From Bacteroidaceae bacterium (GTDB taxonomy: Bacteria > Bacteroidota > Bacteroidia > Bacteroidales > Bacteroidaceae): a stretch of DNA of 40,362 nucleotides. The notes below the pieces were generated by a model, which was not told where the DNA came from, made no database searches, and saw only the letters and a list, made by a program, of their open reading frames with translations. Below are positions 1 through 10,417 of this stretch, in pieces. Numbering within the stretch: position 1 is the first letter of the stretch; every line of letters starts with the position of its first letter. Location of the stretch: NCBI GenBank assembly GCA_024697785.1, contig JAILEU010000025.1, positions 1-40,362 of the forward strand, in the 5' to 3' direction. Made by a program: the position numbers and the translations under genes.

Positions 1-1521
1 ATCGGAGCCGACGAAGAGGTGGAGAATGGTGTCGTCCATACCATCAACGCTGTGATGAACCCGTCGTCCAACACCGTGCCTGCCCAGATTGAGAAAATGA
101 AGTTCCTCAGCATCTTCTACGAGGCGCTAGAACGTACAGGGCTGGACAGCAAGATGCAGGCGTATAAGGACTTCAACTACACCGACGGTAACAAACGGGC
201 GCCGAACATCTACAAAGACCAGATGTGTCCTTATCCCCCCACGCGGTATTACGGCTACACGGCCTTCTGCGAGCCCGACTCGGTGTTCCATGCGGCCAAC
301 ATATACACCCTGGAGGACCTCTACGCCAAATGCCGCGAGTGGTATCCCTCGGCTACGGACCCTGACTTCAAGAGCCCGAACAACGCGCTCAACAAATTCA
401 TTGCCTACCACCTGCTCGACCGCAAGTTGCTCTACACCCGTCTGGTGTGCTACAACATCACCTGCGGAAACTACTTCAAGTCGGAGAGCAACCTGCTGAA
501 ACGCGGGGACCGCTACGACTACTTCGAGACCATGCAGGGTACGCTCATGAAGGTCACCCTGCCGCTCAGCAATCCCGACTACCCTGGCACCATCCTCATC
601 AACTACACGAAGGACCTCAACAGCCTGGCCAGCACGGATGTCACTGCCTCCACGCCGGCGGGACGGGCCAACGTGCGTATTATGGAACCCACGTCGGTCG
701 TCAACGACAAGGAGCACTACCCCGATTTCCAGCAGGAGGCTCTCAACGGCTCCATTCACCTGCTCGACAAGCTGCTGGTGTATGACGAGGACCTGATGGT
801 GGGCCATGTGCTGAACGAAATCATTCGCCTCGACTTCTCGTCACTCGTTCCCGAATACACCAACAACAACATCCGTTGGTCGGACGGCAACAACATCACC
901 TTCGCGAGCCGTGGCGACTATGAGTTCTACATCCCCGACGGCTATAGCGACCACATCAAGCAAAACACCCCTGAGACGCGCCTCTATTACCTCAGCCCGC
1001 ACACCAGCTGGGCCAACTACCAGGGTGATGAGTGCATGTGCCTGGGCGCCTTCGACTTCGGCTACCGTCTGCCGCATGTGCCTGCGGGAACGTACGAGCT
1101 CCGCATGGGCTATTCCGCCAACAGCAACCGAGGCGTCATCCAGTTCTACCTGGACGATGAGGTCACGGGCATCCCCACCGACCTCCGCAAACTGCTCAAC
1201 GTGCCCGAGGTAGGATGGGTTGCCGACAACCAGACGGACGACAACGGCGTGGCGAACGACAAGCAGATGAAGAACCGCGGCTGGCTGAAGGGCCCAACCA
1301 CCTTCTACTATGGCGGCAGCACACTGGCCCGCAACTACAACGGCGACTGCCGTCGTGTCATCACCACCAAGTATCTCGGCCCGGGCGACCACTGGATCCG
1401 GTTCAAGAACGTCAACGACAAGGATGACGACCTCGACCAGTTCATGCACGACTACCTGGAAATCGTGCCCATCGGCTGGCTGCGCAATGAGAATATATCC
1501 CTGGAAGATAAACGAAAGTAA
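1..1521 (+). CDS. Fasciclin-domain surface protein, 5' truncated by window edge
   Basis: The reading frame is already open at base 1, so the N-terminus lies outside the window. The visible 506 codons align along their whole length with the next gene from about its residue 183, so roughly 180 residues (signal peptide and most of the first fasciclin domain) are missing. The start of the visible part (ENGVVH, then NPSSNTVPA) is the end of one fasciclin (FAS1) domain. A second FAS1-like stretch follows, then a beta-rich C-terminal region with the motifs YELRMGYSANSN and LGPGDHWIRFKNV. FAS1 domains are adhesion and ligand-binding modules; secretion to the outer surface is inferred from the SusC/SusD neighbours. 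Only 18 bases separate it from the next gene, so co-transcription is likely. The natural ligand is unknown. Confidence 0.85.
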   Translation: MGADEEVENGVVHTINAVMNPSSNTVPAQIEKMKFLSIFYEALERTGLDSKMQAYKDFNYTDGNKRAPNIYKDQMCPYPPTRYYGYTAFCEPDSVFHAANIYTLEDLYAKCREWYPSATDPDFKSPNNALNKFIAYHLLDRKLLYTRLVCYNITCGNYFKSESNLLKRGDRYDYFETMQGTLMKVTLPLSNPDYPGTILINYTKDLNSLASTDVTASTPAGRANVRIMEPTSVVNDKEHYPDFQQEALNGSIHLLDKLLVYDEDLMVGHVLNEIIRLDFSSLVPEYTNNNIRWSDGNNITFASRGDYEFYIPDGYSDHIKQNTPETRLYYLSPHTSWANYQGDECMCLGAFDFGYRLPHVPAGTYELRMGYSANSNRGVIQFYLDDEVTGIPTDLRKLLNVPEVGWVADNQTDDNGVANDKQMKNRGWLKGPTTFYYGGSTLARNYNGDCRRVITTKYLGPGDHWIRFKNVNDKDDDLDQFMHDYLEIVPIGWLRNENISLEDKRK

Positions 1522-1539
1522 ACCATTATATACAATAGA

Positions 1540-3600
1540 ATGAACAAACGGACTTCCTTACGAACGAAGCTGACGGCCGTCATCGTGACGACCCTGCTCG
1601 CCGTGACGGTTAACGGTTGTGTCGACACCATCGACATGAGCAACCGCTATACCTTCATGGGGAAGACCGTTGCCCAGTTCCTCGAGGATCATGAAGACAT
1701 GTTCAGTGACTTCATCTACATCCTCAAACGCGGCGAGAAATTCAACCTGATGAAGGCCTACGGCACCTACACCTGCTTTGCCCCCACCAACGAGGCCATC
1801 GAACATTACCTCTTCGAGCAGGACAGTATCTACCGCGCCTCGCTGCTGCCAGGCTCCAAAAAAGTCATCTGGACTGGCATTACCTCTCCCAAGCTGGAAG
1901 AGCTTAGCGACTCGATGTGTGAGGTAATTGCCAAGACGCATATTCTGGGTGAAAGCTACCTCACCACAGAGATGGAAGGCGACGTCGTCCCCACGAAGAA
2001 TCTCAACGACCGGTACCTCACCATGAGCTTCGGCAACGATGCCGAAACGCTGCAAAGCATCATCTTCATCAACGGTGCCCGCGTGATAGACCCCGACGAA
2101 CAGGTAGAGAACGGAGTGGTACACGCCATCTCGAGCGTCCTCAACCCATCGTCCAACACCGTCCCTGCCGTGATTGAAGGCATGCCGTTCCTCACCATCT
2201 TCTCCGAAGCACTCACCAAGACAGGTCTTGAAGACCGTCTGCACGACTTCAAGGACTTCAGCTATGTGGATGGCGAGAGCTATGCCGGCAACTACGATGC
2301 CAACGGCAACAGCTCCTTCCCCCCCACCCGCTATTATGGCTTCACCGCCTTCTGCGAGCCCGACGAGCTGTTCCACTCCGTGGACATCTATACCATCGAC
2401 GACCTCTACGAGCGTTGCAAGCAGTGGTATCCGCAAGCCACCGACCCGGAATTCACCAGTCCGAACAACGCCCTCTACAAGTTCGTTGCCTATCATCTGG
2501 TGAACAAAAAACTGCTCTACACCCGCCTGGTATGCTATAACCTGGTGCTTGAGACCTACAATTCTGAAGTGAACCTCGTGAAGCGTTCCGACCGAATGGA
2601 ATACTACGAGACCATGCAGGGCACCCTGCTGAAGGTGACGCGTCCGCTCAGTCATGCCACCTATCAAGGTGATGTCCTCATCAACTATTCGCGCAGCCTC
2701 ACCAACGCCAGCGACCCCTATCGCAGCACCTGCGGCGCGCGCCACATCCCCGTCAACATCAAGATCTATGACCCGGCCGTTGTCTCGCAAGACAGCGTCC
2801 GCTATCCGGGCTTCAACCAGGAAGCGCTCAACGGCTCCATTCACCTTATCGACAACATCCTTATCTACGACGAAGACGTCATGAGCGGATACGTACTGAA
2901 CGAAATCATGCGCTTCGACTTCTCGTCGCTGGTGCCAGAGTTTACCAACAACGACGTCCGCTGGTGCTCACGCGGCAAGGCCGGCATCCTCAAAACCAAC
3001 GAATTCTACATCCCCAAGGGCTACGGCAGCAACCTTGTCTTTAACACAGAGGAGACCCGACTCTACTACCTCTGCCCCAACCAGACATGGCATAACTACC
3101 AAGGCGACGAGATGATGGGGCTCGGAGCATTCGACTTCAAGTACAAGATGCCTCCCGTGCCCGAAGGAACCTACGAAATCCGCATGGGCTACTCGGCCAA
3201 CAACAACCGCCACGTCATCCAGTTCTATGTCGATGACGAAGTCACCGGTATCCCCGTTGACCTCCGCATCCTGCTTAACACACCGAACATCGGCTACATT
3301 GCCGACGCACAGACCGACGACAACGGCATCGCCAACGACAAGAACATGAAGAACCGCGGCTACGTCAAAGGTCCTACCACCTATTATTATAATGGAAGCG
3401 TACTGGCCCGCGACGACAACTCAGTCGTCCGCAAGGTCATCACCACCAAGTACCTTGGCCCCGGCGAACACTGGGTGCGCTTCAAGAACGTCAAGGAAGA
3501 CGATAACGGCAAGGCGCAATTCATGCACGACTATCTGGAAATCGTCCCCGTCGGGTACCTGCGCCGCGAAGATATCTCATTGGAAGAAAAGCGAAAATAA
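1540..3600 (+). CDS. Fasciclin-domain surface lipoprotein, tandem paralogue
   Basis: This 686-residue protein starts with a lipoprotein-like signal (a hydrophobic stretch followed by NGC at about residue 27). A first FAS1 domain spans about residues 38-200, with the characteristic CFAPTNEAIEHYL segment and a closing ENGVVHAI motif. A second FAS1-like domain covers about 205-390. The C-terminal third is beta-rich, contains IRMGYSANNN and LGPGEHWVRFKNV, and is shared with the upstream gene. The two genes are clearly a tandem duplication, with blocks such as SPNNALYKF and LLYTRLVCYN almost unchanged. The gene lies 51 bases before a third fasciclin gene and upstream of SusC/SusD. A role in binding a ligand at the cell surface for uptake is inferred from context. 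Confidence 0.88.
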   Translation: MNKRTSLRTKLTAVIVTTLLAVTVNGCVDTIDMSNRYTFMGKTVAQFLEDHEDMFSDFIYILKRGEKFNLMKAYGTYTCFAPTNEAIEHYLFEQDSIYRASLLPGSKKVIWTGITSPKLEELSDSMCEVIAKTHILGESYLTTEMEGDVVPTKNLNDRYLTMSFGNDAETLQSIIFINGARVIDPDEQVENGVVHAISSVLNPSSNTVPAVIEGMPFLTIFSEALTKTGLEDRLHDFKDFSYVDGESYAGNYDANGNSSFPPTRYYGFTAFCEPDELFHSVDIYTIDDLYERCKQWYPQATDPEFTSPNNALYKFVAYHLVNKKLLYTRLVCYNLVLETYNSEVNLVKRSDRMEYYETMQGTLLKVTRPLSHATYQGDVLINYSRSLTNASDPYRSTCGARHIPVNIKIYDPAVVSQDSVRYPGFNQEALNGSIHLIDNILIYDEDVMSGYVLNEIMRFDFSSLVPEFTNNDVRWCSRGKAGILKTNEFYIPKGYGSNLVFNTEETRLYYLCPNQTWHNYQGDEMMGLGAFDFKYKMPPVPEGTYEIRMGYSANNNRHVIQFYVDDEVTGIPVDLRILLNTPNIGYIADAQTDDNGIANDKNMKNRGYVKGPTTYYYNGSVLARDDNSVVRKVITTKYLGPGEHWVRFKNVKEDDNGKAQFMHDYLEIVPVGYLRREDISLEEKRK

Positions 3601-3651
3601 ACCCTATAAAACCATTAATCATCAGAATAAACCAATAAATTTTATATCATT

Positions 3652-5325
3652 ATGATGAAGAGAAGTATCATAAAAACATTAGCGTTCGGCTTCATCTTCG
3701 CTCTGGCTCTCACCGCCTGCAACGACCAGTGGAACGAACACTATCAGGAGAAAGCTGAGCTAAACTCCACTGAGACACTTTGGGACATCATCACCTCACG
3801 TGGTGAGCTGTCCGAGTTTGCGGCCATGTTGAAGAAAACGGGCTACGACAAGCTGCTAACGCAGAACCGTTACTACACCATTTGGGCGCCGAAGAACGGG
3901 TTCGGCTACTCCGAGGCTAACGACAGCCTGCTGCGTGTCGAGTTCGTCGAGAACCACATCGCTGACTACAGCTATAACGCCAGCGGACGGCTCGAAGAGA
4001 ACCAGGTGAAGATGATCAACGGCAAGTACAACTACTTCGACGGTGCCGGCGACAACTACATCTTCAAAGGAAAGAAGCTCATCAGCCGTAACATCCCCGC
4101 CAAGAACGGAGTGCTTCACATCATCGACGGCTATGCCAATTTCACCGCTAACATCTGGGAACAGCTGGCCAAGGTTGATAGCCTTTCCGAAATCAACAGC
4201 TTCCTCAAGTCGTTCAACATCGACTACTTCGACGAAGCTCAGAGTGTTCAGGGCCCCATCGTCAACGGACAGATTACCTATCTCGACTCCGTGGTCACCC
4301 TTCAGAACGAATGGTTCAGCTACATCGGCTACCTCGCCCGTGAGGACAGCTCCTACTACATGATTGCTCCGACCAACAAGGCTTGGCGCACCATGTACGA
4401 CAAGGCTCTCACCTACTTCACCTATCCCAACACCAAGGAAGGCGGCGACAGCCTGCAGCGTCTCAACGCCGCCAGCGCCATGTGCCGTCACCTCGTCTTC
4501 AGCCGCATGGCTAACCGACTGAAGGTGACCGACGACCCCAAGACGAAAGACTCTCTCTCGTCCAACTGGTGGCAGACACGCAACTCGTCCTTCCCCTACA
4601 AGAAGACATTCCGCGGCGAAGAGTATCACAACCTCTTCAACAACCTCGTCCAGGTTGACGAGCTCAGCAACGGCACACTCTACGTAACGGACACCTACAA
4701 CTTCGACCCCATCAAGTGCTGGCACGACACCATCCGCATTGAGGGTGAAGACATGGTGAACGTCGAGGTCTCGTCCGGCACAGCCGACATGGTTGCCATT
4801 CCCCGCGACAGTGTTACCCTCTACAAGAAATTCTCACGTGGCGTCTATGGCGTGTTTGCTCCGACGGCCAACAAGGGTAACCCCAAAGTGACGGTTGCCA
4901 TCAACAAGGTGCTTTCCGCTCCCTATCTCGTCAAGTGCGTGTTCGTTCCGGCCAATATCATCGACAAGACGGCTACCACCATGCCGAACCTCTTCACCGT
5001 ACAGCTGAAATACGTCGATCTGGACGGCAAGACGAAGACCATGAACATGGGTACGAAGATTGAGAACTGGACGGACAGCTGCTACAACCAGTTGGACACG
5101 GTCACCTTTATCCCGCAGATGGACGAGGCACACTCCTTCTTCCGCTTCCCGACCAACGAATATGACCTCAGCAATTCCGAAATCGGTCAGACGCAGCTGA
5201 CAATCACCAGCGCTATGACCTCCAAGGATAGCGACCACGACCGTACCATCCGCATCGACTGCATTATCCTCGAACCCATCGACGAAGAGACTTTCGTTGA
5301 CCCCCTTAACCAGCAAGGCGAATAA
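3652..5325 (+). CDS. Fasciclin-domain lipoprotein, divergent third member
   Basis: The 557-residue product begins with a clear lipoprotein signal ending LTAC (Cys at about residue 23) and should be anchored to the outer membrane. FAS1 domain 1 spans about residues 38-160: it has YTIWAPKNGF in the position of the usual 'ftvFAPtN' motif and closes with NGVLHIIDG. FAS1 domain 2 follows at about 165-350 (YMIAPTNKAW near its start, then a large insertion). The remainder is a beta-rich region without recognised motifs. It differs from the two upstream paralogues in length and C-terminal half. It ends 35 bases before the SusC gene, so it probably belongs to the same operon. Confidence 0.85.
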   Translation: MMKRSIIKTLAFGFIFALALTACNDQWNEHYQEKAELNSTETLWDIITSRGELSEFAAMLKKTGYDKLLTQNRYYTIWAPKNGFGYSEANDSLLRVEFVENHIADYSYNASGRLEENQVKMINGKYNYFDGAGDNYIFKGKKLISRNIPAKNGVLHIIDGYANFTANIWEQLAKVDSLSEINSFLKSFNIDYFDEAQSVQGPIVNGQITYLDSVVTLQNEWFSYIGYLAREDSSYYMIAPTNKAWRTMYDKALTYFTYPNTKEGGDSLQRLNAASAMCRHLVFSRMANRLKVTDDPKTKDSLSSNWWQTRNSSFPYKKTFRGEEYHNLFNNLVQVDELSNGTLYVTDTYNFDPIKCWHDTIRIEGEDMVNVEVSSGTADMVAIPRDSVTLYKKFSRGVYGVFAPTANKGNPKVTVAINKVLSAPYLVKCVFVPANIIDKTATTMPNLFTVQLKYVDLDGKTKTMNMGTKIENWTDSCYNQLDTVTFIPQMDEAHSFFRFPTNEYDLSNSEIGQTQLTITSAMTSKDSDHDRTIRIDCIILEPIDEETFVDPLNQQGE

Positions 5326-5360
5326 AACGGTGTTCCTGTAATCTATTAATAAGAAAGACA

Positions 5361-8300
5361 ATGAAGACTAATATGATGAAACATTTCAGATTGGCAACTG
5401 CAGTATTCTGCATGGCGTGCATAGCTGGAAGCAGCTCCCTATTTGCACAAGAAGTACAGGAAACAGCGACCAAAGCCCCTGCCGTGAGCAACATCCCGAC
5501 GACCCCCATCTCGGGCCAGGTGATTGATGCTGCCACCAAGGAGCCTATCCCCGGTGTCCGCGTAGAAGGTTACGGAAACAACCGCACCACGGCCATGACC
5601 GGCGCTGACGGTAAGTTCACCGTCAGGGTGCCCGAGACCGTCACCTCACTCTACGTCTCTACCCCCGGCTACACCAGCGTGATTATCCCGGCCAAGCAGC
5701 CCAAGGGCGACATGGTCATCCAGCTGTTCACCGACAAGTTCAACGAATATGTGAAGAACGAGTTTGACGTCACCGCCAAGGCCATCGCCGACATCAACAC
5801 CAACACGGCCCTGACCGTCGAGAGCGAGATGCAGCGCCAGCTGGGCAGCGACCTCCGCATCATCAACCGTTCCGGCACGCCCGGCATGGGCTCCCTGATG
5901 ATGTTGCAAGGCATCAACACCCTGAACTCATCCACACAACCCCTTATCGTCCTCGACGGTGTGGTGCAGGACCTGCAGGACGGCTATGCAGCCGTACACG
6001 ACGGTTTCTTCAATAACATCCTCGCTGCAATCGACGTCGATGACATCGAGAAGGTCACCGTCCTGAAGAACGGAACATCCATCTACGGTGCCAAGGGCGC
6101 CAACGGTGTCATCCTCATCGACACCCGTCGCGGCCACAGCATGGCAACCCGCATCGACGCCGTGGCATACGGCGGCTACACCATGGAGCCCAACCTCCCC
6201 TCGATGATGAACGCCCAGCAATACCGCATCCTGGCCAACGAGCTCATGGGCGGCGTGGAGACACGTCAGAACCGTTTCCCCTTCCTGTGGGACAACCCCA
6301 ACTACTACTACAACATGTATCACAACGATACGAAGTGGTCGGACTACGTCTATCGTGAGGCCTGGTCGCAGAACTACAAAGTCAACGTGCAGGGTGGTGA
6401 CGATGCCGCTATGTACAACTTCTCCCTGGGCTACGCCGATGCCGAAAGCACTATCAACAACAACGCCTTCAACCGCCTGAACATCCGCTTCAACACGGAC
6501 GTCATCCTCTCCAACACGTTGAAGACCCGTTTCGACATTGCCTACTCGCGCATCAACCGCAACCTCCGCAACGACGGCATCCAGCCGGACCTCGACACAG
6601 CACCCGTGTCGGCCCCGGGCTTCCTCTCGCTGATTAAGTCCCCGTTCCTGAACCCCTACAAGTTCAATAACGACGGCTCGCTTTCACCCATGCTTGAGGG
6701 TGCCGACACCTATGCCAACATCGATGTCAACACCCGCAACAACACGTTGGGTAACCCCCTCTCCATCTTCGAATATGCCGAGGGTAACAACAAGAACGTC
6801 CAGGAATACACGGTGTTCGACGTCACCTTCGCTCCCGAATGGCAGCTGGGCAAGGGCTTTGTGGTGAACGGCTTGTTCAACTACACCCTGCACCGCACCA
6901 ACGAGAAGTCCTTCCGTCCCATGACGGGCATGCCTAACTTCTACATTGCAGGTCTGGGTTACTCACAGAACGAGGTCCGTTCGTTCTTCTCGAAGGAGAG
7001 CAGCATCTATGCCGATGCACACCTCAACTGGAAGAAGCGCATGGGAAGCCACTTCGTCAGCGCCTTCGCTGGCGTCCGCTACTCCAACTTCGCATACGAC
7101 AGCAGCTACCAGTCCTGCCACAACACCGGTAACGACAAGCTGCCTGACATCAGCTCCAGCTACGACTACCTCGACCAGAACGGCGAAGACAATGTCTGGC
7201 GCAACATGGCCTGGTATGCCAATGTCGATTACAACTTCCGCAACAAATACTTCGTGCAGGGCAGCGTATCTGCTGAAACCTCGTCACGCTTCGGCCGCGA
7301 AATCACCAGCGGTCTCCGTCTGGCCGGCGTCAGCTGGGGCATCTTCCCCTCCCTGCAGGCAGGCTGGCTGATGAGTGCCGAGCCCTGGTTCAACACCAAC
7401 GTCTTCAACTTCCTCAAGCTGAACGCCGGTTTCGACATGTCGGGTAACGACAACATCAACAACAATGCCGCCTTCGCCTACTTCAGCACCGTGAAGTATC
7501 AGAACCGCGCCATGGGCCTCCAACTCACCAACATCGAGAATCAGGCCATCCAGTGGGAGACCACCTCACGCTTCAACTTCGGCATCGAGGGTGTCACCCT
7601 CAACAATCGCCTGAAGCTGGCTGCCAACCTCTACCACAACGTCACCAACAACCTGCTCACACTGAAAGACCTCAACTACCTGACGGGTCTGGAGCAGTAC
7701 TGGTGCAACGACGGTTCGCTGGAGAACAACGGCTTCGACGTGAAGCTGACCGGTAAGGTCATCAACACGAAGAACTGGCAGTGGGAACTGGGTGCCAGCG
7801 TTGCCCACTATCAGAACAAGGTCACGGCTCTGCCTGACGGCGATTTTGAGACCAGCGTCTATGGAGGTAAAATCCTGACGGCTGTCGGCTCTCCCGTAGG
7901 ACTTTTCTACGGCTACAAGACCGAAGGCGTCTATGCCACGGCAGCCGACGTCCCCAGTCAGGGCAGCACACTCCTCCACACCGCCAACACCAAGACGGGT
8001 GAGACCGCCTACTTCGGTGCCGGCGACGTGAAGTTCGTGGACAAGGACGGCAACAACGTCATCGACGACAACGACCGCTTCGTCATCGGCGATCCCAACC
8101 CCGCCGTCTTCGGCAACATCCAGTCCGACCTCACCTTCAAGCATGTCACCCTCAGCGCTACGTTCAGCTATGTCTATGGCAACGACATCTACAACTACCA
8201 GCGTAGCATTCTGGAGAGCGCCGACCGCTTCTACAACCAGACGGTTGCCGTCACCAACCGCTGGCGCACCGAAGGCGACGTCACCACCATGCCTAAGGCA

Positions 8301-8588
8301 TCCTATGGCGACCCCCTCGGCAACAACCGCTTCAGCGACCGCTGGATTGAGGATGGCTCCTTCCTGCGTCTGCGTAACCTCACCCTCACCTACAACGTCC
8401 CCGTCAACTTCCCGTGGCTGCAGGGTCTCAAGGTGTGGTGTGCCGCCAACAATGTGTTCACCCTCACCAACTATCTGGGCAGCGACCCCGAGTTCTCATG
8501 CAGCAACAATGTCCTCTATCAGGGCATCGATACCGGTCTGCTCGGACAGAGCCGCAGCTTCCACGTCGGTGTAAAGATTAACCTCTAA
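5361..8588 (+). CDS. SusC/RagA-type TonB-linked outer-membrane transporter
   Basis: This 1075-residue protein has a signal peptide (cut near SLFAQ, residue 30). A carboxypeptidase-regulatory-like beta domain follows at about 49-128 (ISGQVIDAATKEPIPGV, then GADGKFTVRV). A TonB plug domain covers about 140-255 (PLIVLDGV, ...IEKVTVLKNGTSIYGAKGANGVI), and a long beta-barrel ends in RSFHVGVKINL with a terminal hydrophobic residue, typical of SusC proteins. SusC proteins import oligosaccharides or peptides across the outer membrane with SusD as the lid. No STN domain precedes the plug, so there is no sign of anti-sigma signalling through this receptor. It is followed directly by susD. The substrate cannot be read from sequence, and no CAZyme is visible beside it. 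Confidence 0.95.
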   Translation: MKTNMMKHFRLATAVFCMACIAGSSSLFAQEVQETATKAPAVSNIPTTPISGQVIDAATKEPIPGVRVEGYGNNRTTAMTGADGKFTVRVPETVTSLYVSTPGYTSVIIPAKQPKGDMVIQLFTDKFNEYVKNEFDVTAKAIADINTNTALTVESEMQRQLGSDLRIINRSGTPGMGSLMMLQGINTLNSSTQPLIVLDGVVQDLQDGYAAVHDGFFNNILAAIDVDDIEKVTVLKNGTSIYGAKGANGVILIDTRRGHSMATRIDAVAYGGYTMEPNLPSMMNAQQYRILANELMGGVETRQNRFPFLWDNPNYYYNMYHNDTKWSDYVYREAWSQNYKVNVQGGDDAAMYNFSLGYADAESTINNNAFNRLNIRFNTDVILSNTLKTRFDIAYSRINRNLRNDGIQPDLDTAPVSAPGFLSLIKSPFLNPYKFNNDGSLSPMLEGADTYANIDVNTRNNTLGNPLSIFEYAEGNNKNVQEYTVFDVTFAPEWQLGKGFVVNGLFNYTLHRTNEKSFRPMTGMPNFYIAGLGYSQNEVRSFFSKESSIYADAHLNWKKRMGSHFVSAFAGVRYSNFAYDSSYQSCHNTGNDKLPDISSSYDYLDQNGEDNVWRNMAWYANVDYNFRNKYFVQGSVSAETSSRFGREITSGLRLAGVSWGIFPSLQAGWLMSAEPWFNTNVFNFLKLNAGFDMSGNDNINNNAAFAYFSTVKYQNRAMGLQLTNIENQAIQWETTSRFNFGIEGVTLNNRLKLAANLYHNVTNNLLTLKDLNYLTGLEQYWCNDGSLENNGFDVKLTGKVINTKNWQWELGASVAHYQNKVTALPDGDFETSVYGGKILTAVGSPVGLFYGYKTEGVYATAADVPSQGSTLLHTANTKTGETAYFGAGDVKFVDKDGNNVIDDNDRFVIGDPNPAVFGNIQSDLTFKHVTLSATFSYVYGNDIYNYQRSILESADRFYNQTVAVTNRWRTEGDVTTMPKASYGDPLGNNRFSDRWIEDGSFLRLRNLTLTYNVPVNFPWLQGLKVWCAANNVFTLTNYLGSDPEFSCSNNVLYQGIDTGLLGQSRSFHVGVKINL

Positions 8589-8619
8589 TTTAATGAACAA
8601 CCCTATAAGCCATATCACC

Positions 8620-10380
8620 ATGAATAAGAAATCAATTATAGGCCTTCTCTTTGTTGGAGCGCTGACGTTCATGACCTCCTGTGCCGACATGTTCGACATC
8701 AGCTCCAGCCGTGTTGTTTACGATTACGACCATACGCTGGGCTCCTCGGCCGACTCCGTTTATACCACCGTTGGCATTCTCCACGCCTTCCAGCAGATTG
8801 CCGACCGCTATGTCATCCTCGGTGAAGTCCGCGGCGACATGGTCGATATCAACAAGAACACCAAGGCATCCCTCCGTAACATCGCCGAGTTCAACTTCGA
8901 CGAAGACAACGAGTACCTGCAGATTCGCGATTACTACAAAGTCATCAACAACTGCAACTACCTCATTGCCCACATGGACACCACCATCCGCCACAACAAC
9001 GAGCGCGTCATGACAGACGAGTATGTAGCCGCCCTCAGCATCCGTGCGTGGACCTACATGCAGATGGCACTCAACTACGGCAAGGTGACCTACTACACCA
9101 ACCCCATCACGAAGGAAGCTCAGGCCGATGTGAGCAAATATCCCAGCTACGATGTCAAGGAGCTGGCACTTGTCCTCATTCCCCAGCTCCTCCCCTACAT
9201 GGAGTATAAGCTCCCCGCGTGGAGTGACCTTCAGGCTAACGGCACATCTGTCACCTCCGAGCTCTTCCCCCCCATCCAGCTCATCCTCGGCGACCTCTAC
9301 CTCTGGTTAGGCGACTATCAGAACGCATGGCTTACCTATCGCGACTTCATCACCGACAACCCCAACAGCCTCATGCGTGCCCAGACAGGATCCGAGACAA
9401 CCACCTTTACCGGCTACATGCCTCTGGGCAATGGTCAGGTGGTAACCGACAACCGTATGACAGGACGCGACACCCGAGCAATCAACTTCCCCTCCTACGT
9501 GAATGGTCTGAACGGCATTCTGGGCGGCAAGGGTGAGGCCATCACCGTCGTTCCCATGCAGGAGTCCACTGAGGACGGCACCGTCTCCGAGGTTCCAGGA
9601 CTCTTCATGTCAAGGCAGAATACCCACCAGCTGAACGGCTCTGCCCTGTGGCAGGAACTCAGCCTTGCTCAGGACTATGTCCTGGGTGCCCAAGGCCCAG
9701 CCACCGGTGGTGTCAGAGGCTACAGCTACCTCAGCAACAAGGGTGACCAGCGTATCAACTACTACGTCCGCGAAATGCAGAACGAAGAAGATGAGTTCGA
9801 AGTGATAGATAAGTTTGTCGGACGTACACGTACTACCGGAACAAGCGAGACATACACCATCGGTTACCTGACGCTCTATCGCCGCGCCCTCGTCTATCTG
9901 CGTGCTGCCGAGGCCCTCAACTGCCTTGCCGAGCAGCAGCACGACGGTGCAAAGGCCGTCCAGGCCTTCGGCATTTTGCGCGACGGGTTCGACATTCTCT
10001 TCCCCAACGGCAGCATCTATAAGGCCGAGCTGCAGCCCTACACCCTCGGCGTACACGCCCGTGGCTGTGGCGACGTCTATCTCGACACGGCCAAGTATGT
10101 CGTCAAGGATGCCGTCATTGCCGAGTTCTACGGCAAGGAGGTTGAAGATGTCAACTTCACCGACACCATCCACTACGTGGAGGATCGCATCTGCAACGAA
10201 CTCGCTCTGGAGACCACACTCGAAGGCAACCGCTTCACCGACCTCGTCCGCTTTGCCCAGCGCCGCGGCGCAGACTATCTGGCCAGCAAGGTCGCCTGCC
10301 GCAAGGGTACCGAGAACCGCGACGAGGCACTCTACCAGAAACTGCTCAACAAAGCCAACTGGTACCTGCCCACCAAGTAA
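8620..10380 (+). CDS. SusD/RagB-type surface lipoprotein, lid of the SusC transporter
   Basis: A start at 8620 is preferred over the in-frame ATG at 8593 because it gives a compact lipoprotein signal (MNKKSIIGLL... ending FMTSC, lipid-bearing Cys21); starting upstream would add nine residues before the charged region. The protein is about 586 residues. SusD hallmarks are present: an N-terminal helical TPR-like region, LTLYRRALVYLRAAEALNCL (the usual 'R-aE-yLnyAEa' helix) and ELALETTLEGNRFTDLVRFA (the 'eRa-ElafEg-R--DLiRw' motif). It begins 31 bases after susC and should form the ligand-binding lid of the same complex on the cell surface. Confidence 0.94.
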   Translation: MNKKSIIGLLFVGALTFMTSCADMFDISSSRVVYDYDHTLGSSADSVYTTVGILHAFQQIADRYVILGEVRGDMVDINKNTKASLRNIAEFNFDEDNEYLQIRDYYKVINNCNYLIAHMDTTIRHNNERVMTDEYVAALSIRAWTYMQMALNYGKVTYYTNPITKEAQADVSKYPSYDVKELALVLIPQLLPYMEYKLPAWSDLQANGTSVTSELFPPIQLILGDLYLWLGDYQNAWLTYRDFITDNPNSLMRAQTGSETTTFTGYMPLGNGQVVTDNRMTGRDTRAINFPSYVNGLNGILGGKGEAITVVPMQESTEDGTVSEVPGLFMSRQNTHQLNGSALWQELSLAQDYVLGAQGPATGGVRGYSYLSNKGDQRINYYVREMQNEEDEFEVIDKFVGRTRTTGTSETYTIGYLTLYRRALVYLRAAEALNCLAEQQHDGAKAVQAFGILRDGFDILFPNGSIYKAELQPYTLGVHARGCGDVYLDTAKYVVKDAVIAEFYGKEVEDVNFTDTIHYVEDRICNELALETTLEGNRFTDLVRFAQRRGADYLASKVACRKGTENRDEALYQKLLNKANWYLPTK

Positions 10381-10417
10381 TCCATTCATTCATCCCATTT
10401 GCTAAAACCACATCGTT

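Noticed and set aside
3601-3651. ATAAACC motifs in the leader of the third fasciclin gene as a further GTTTAG-type array
   Set aside because: There are no hairpins between the motifs; it looks like an ordinary A-rich leader.
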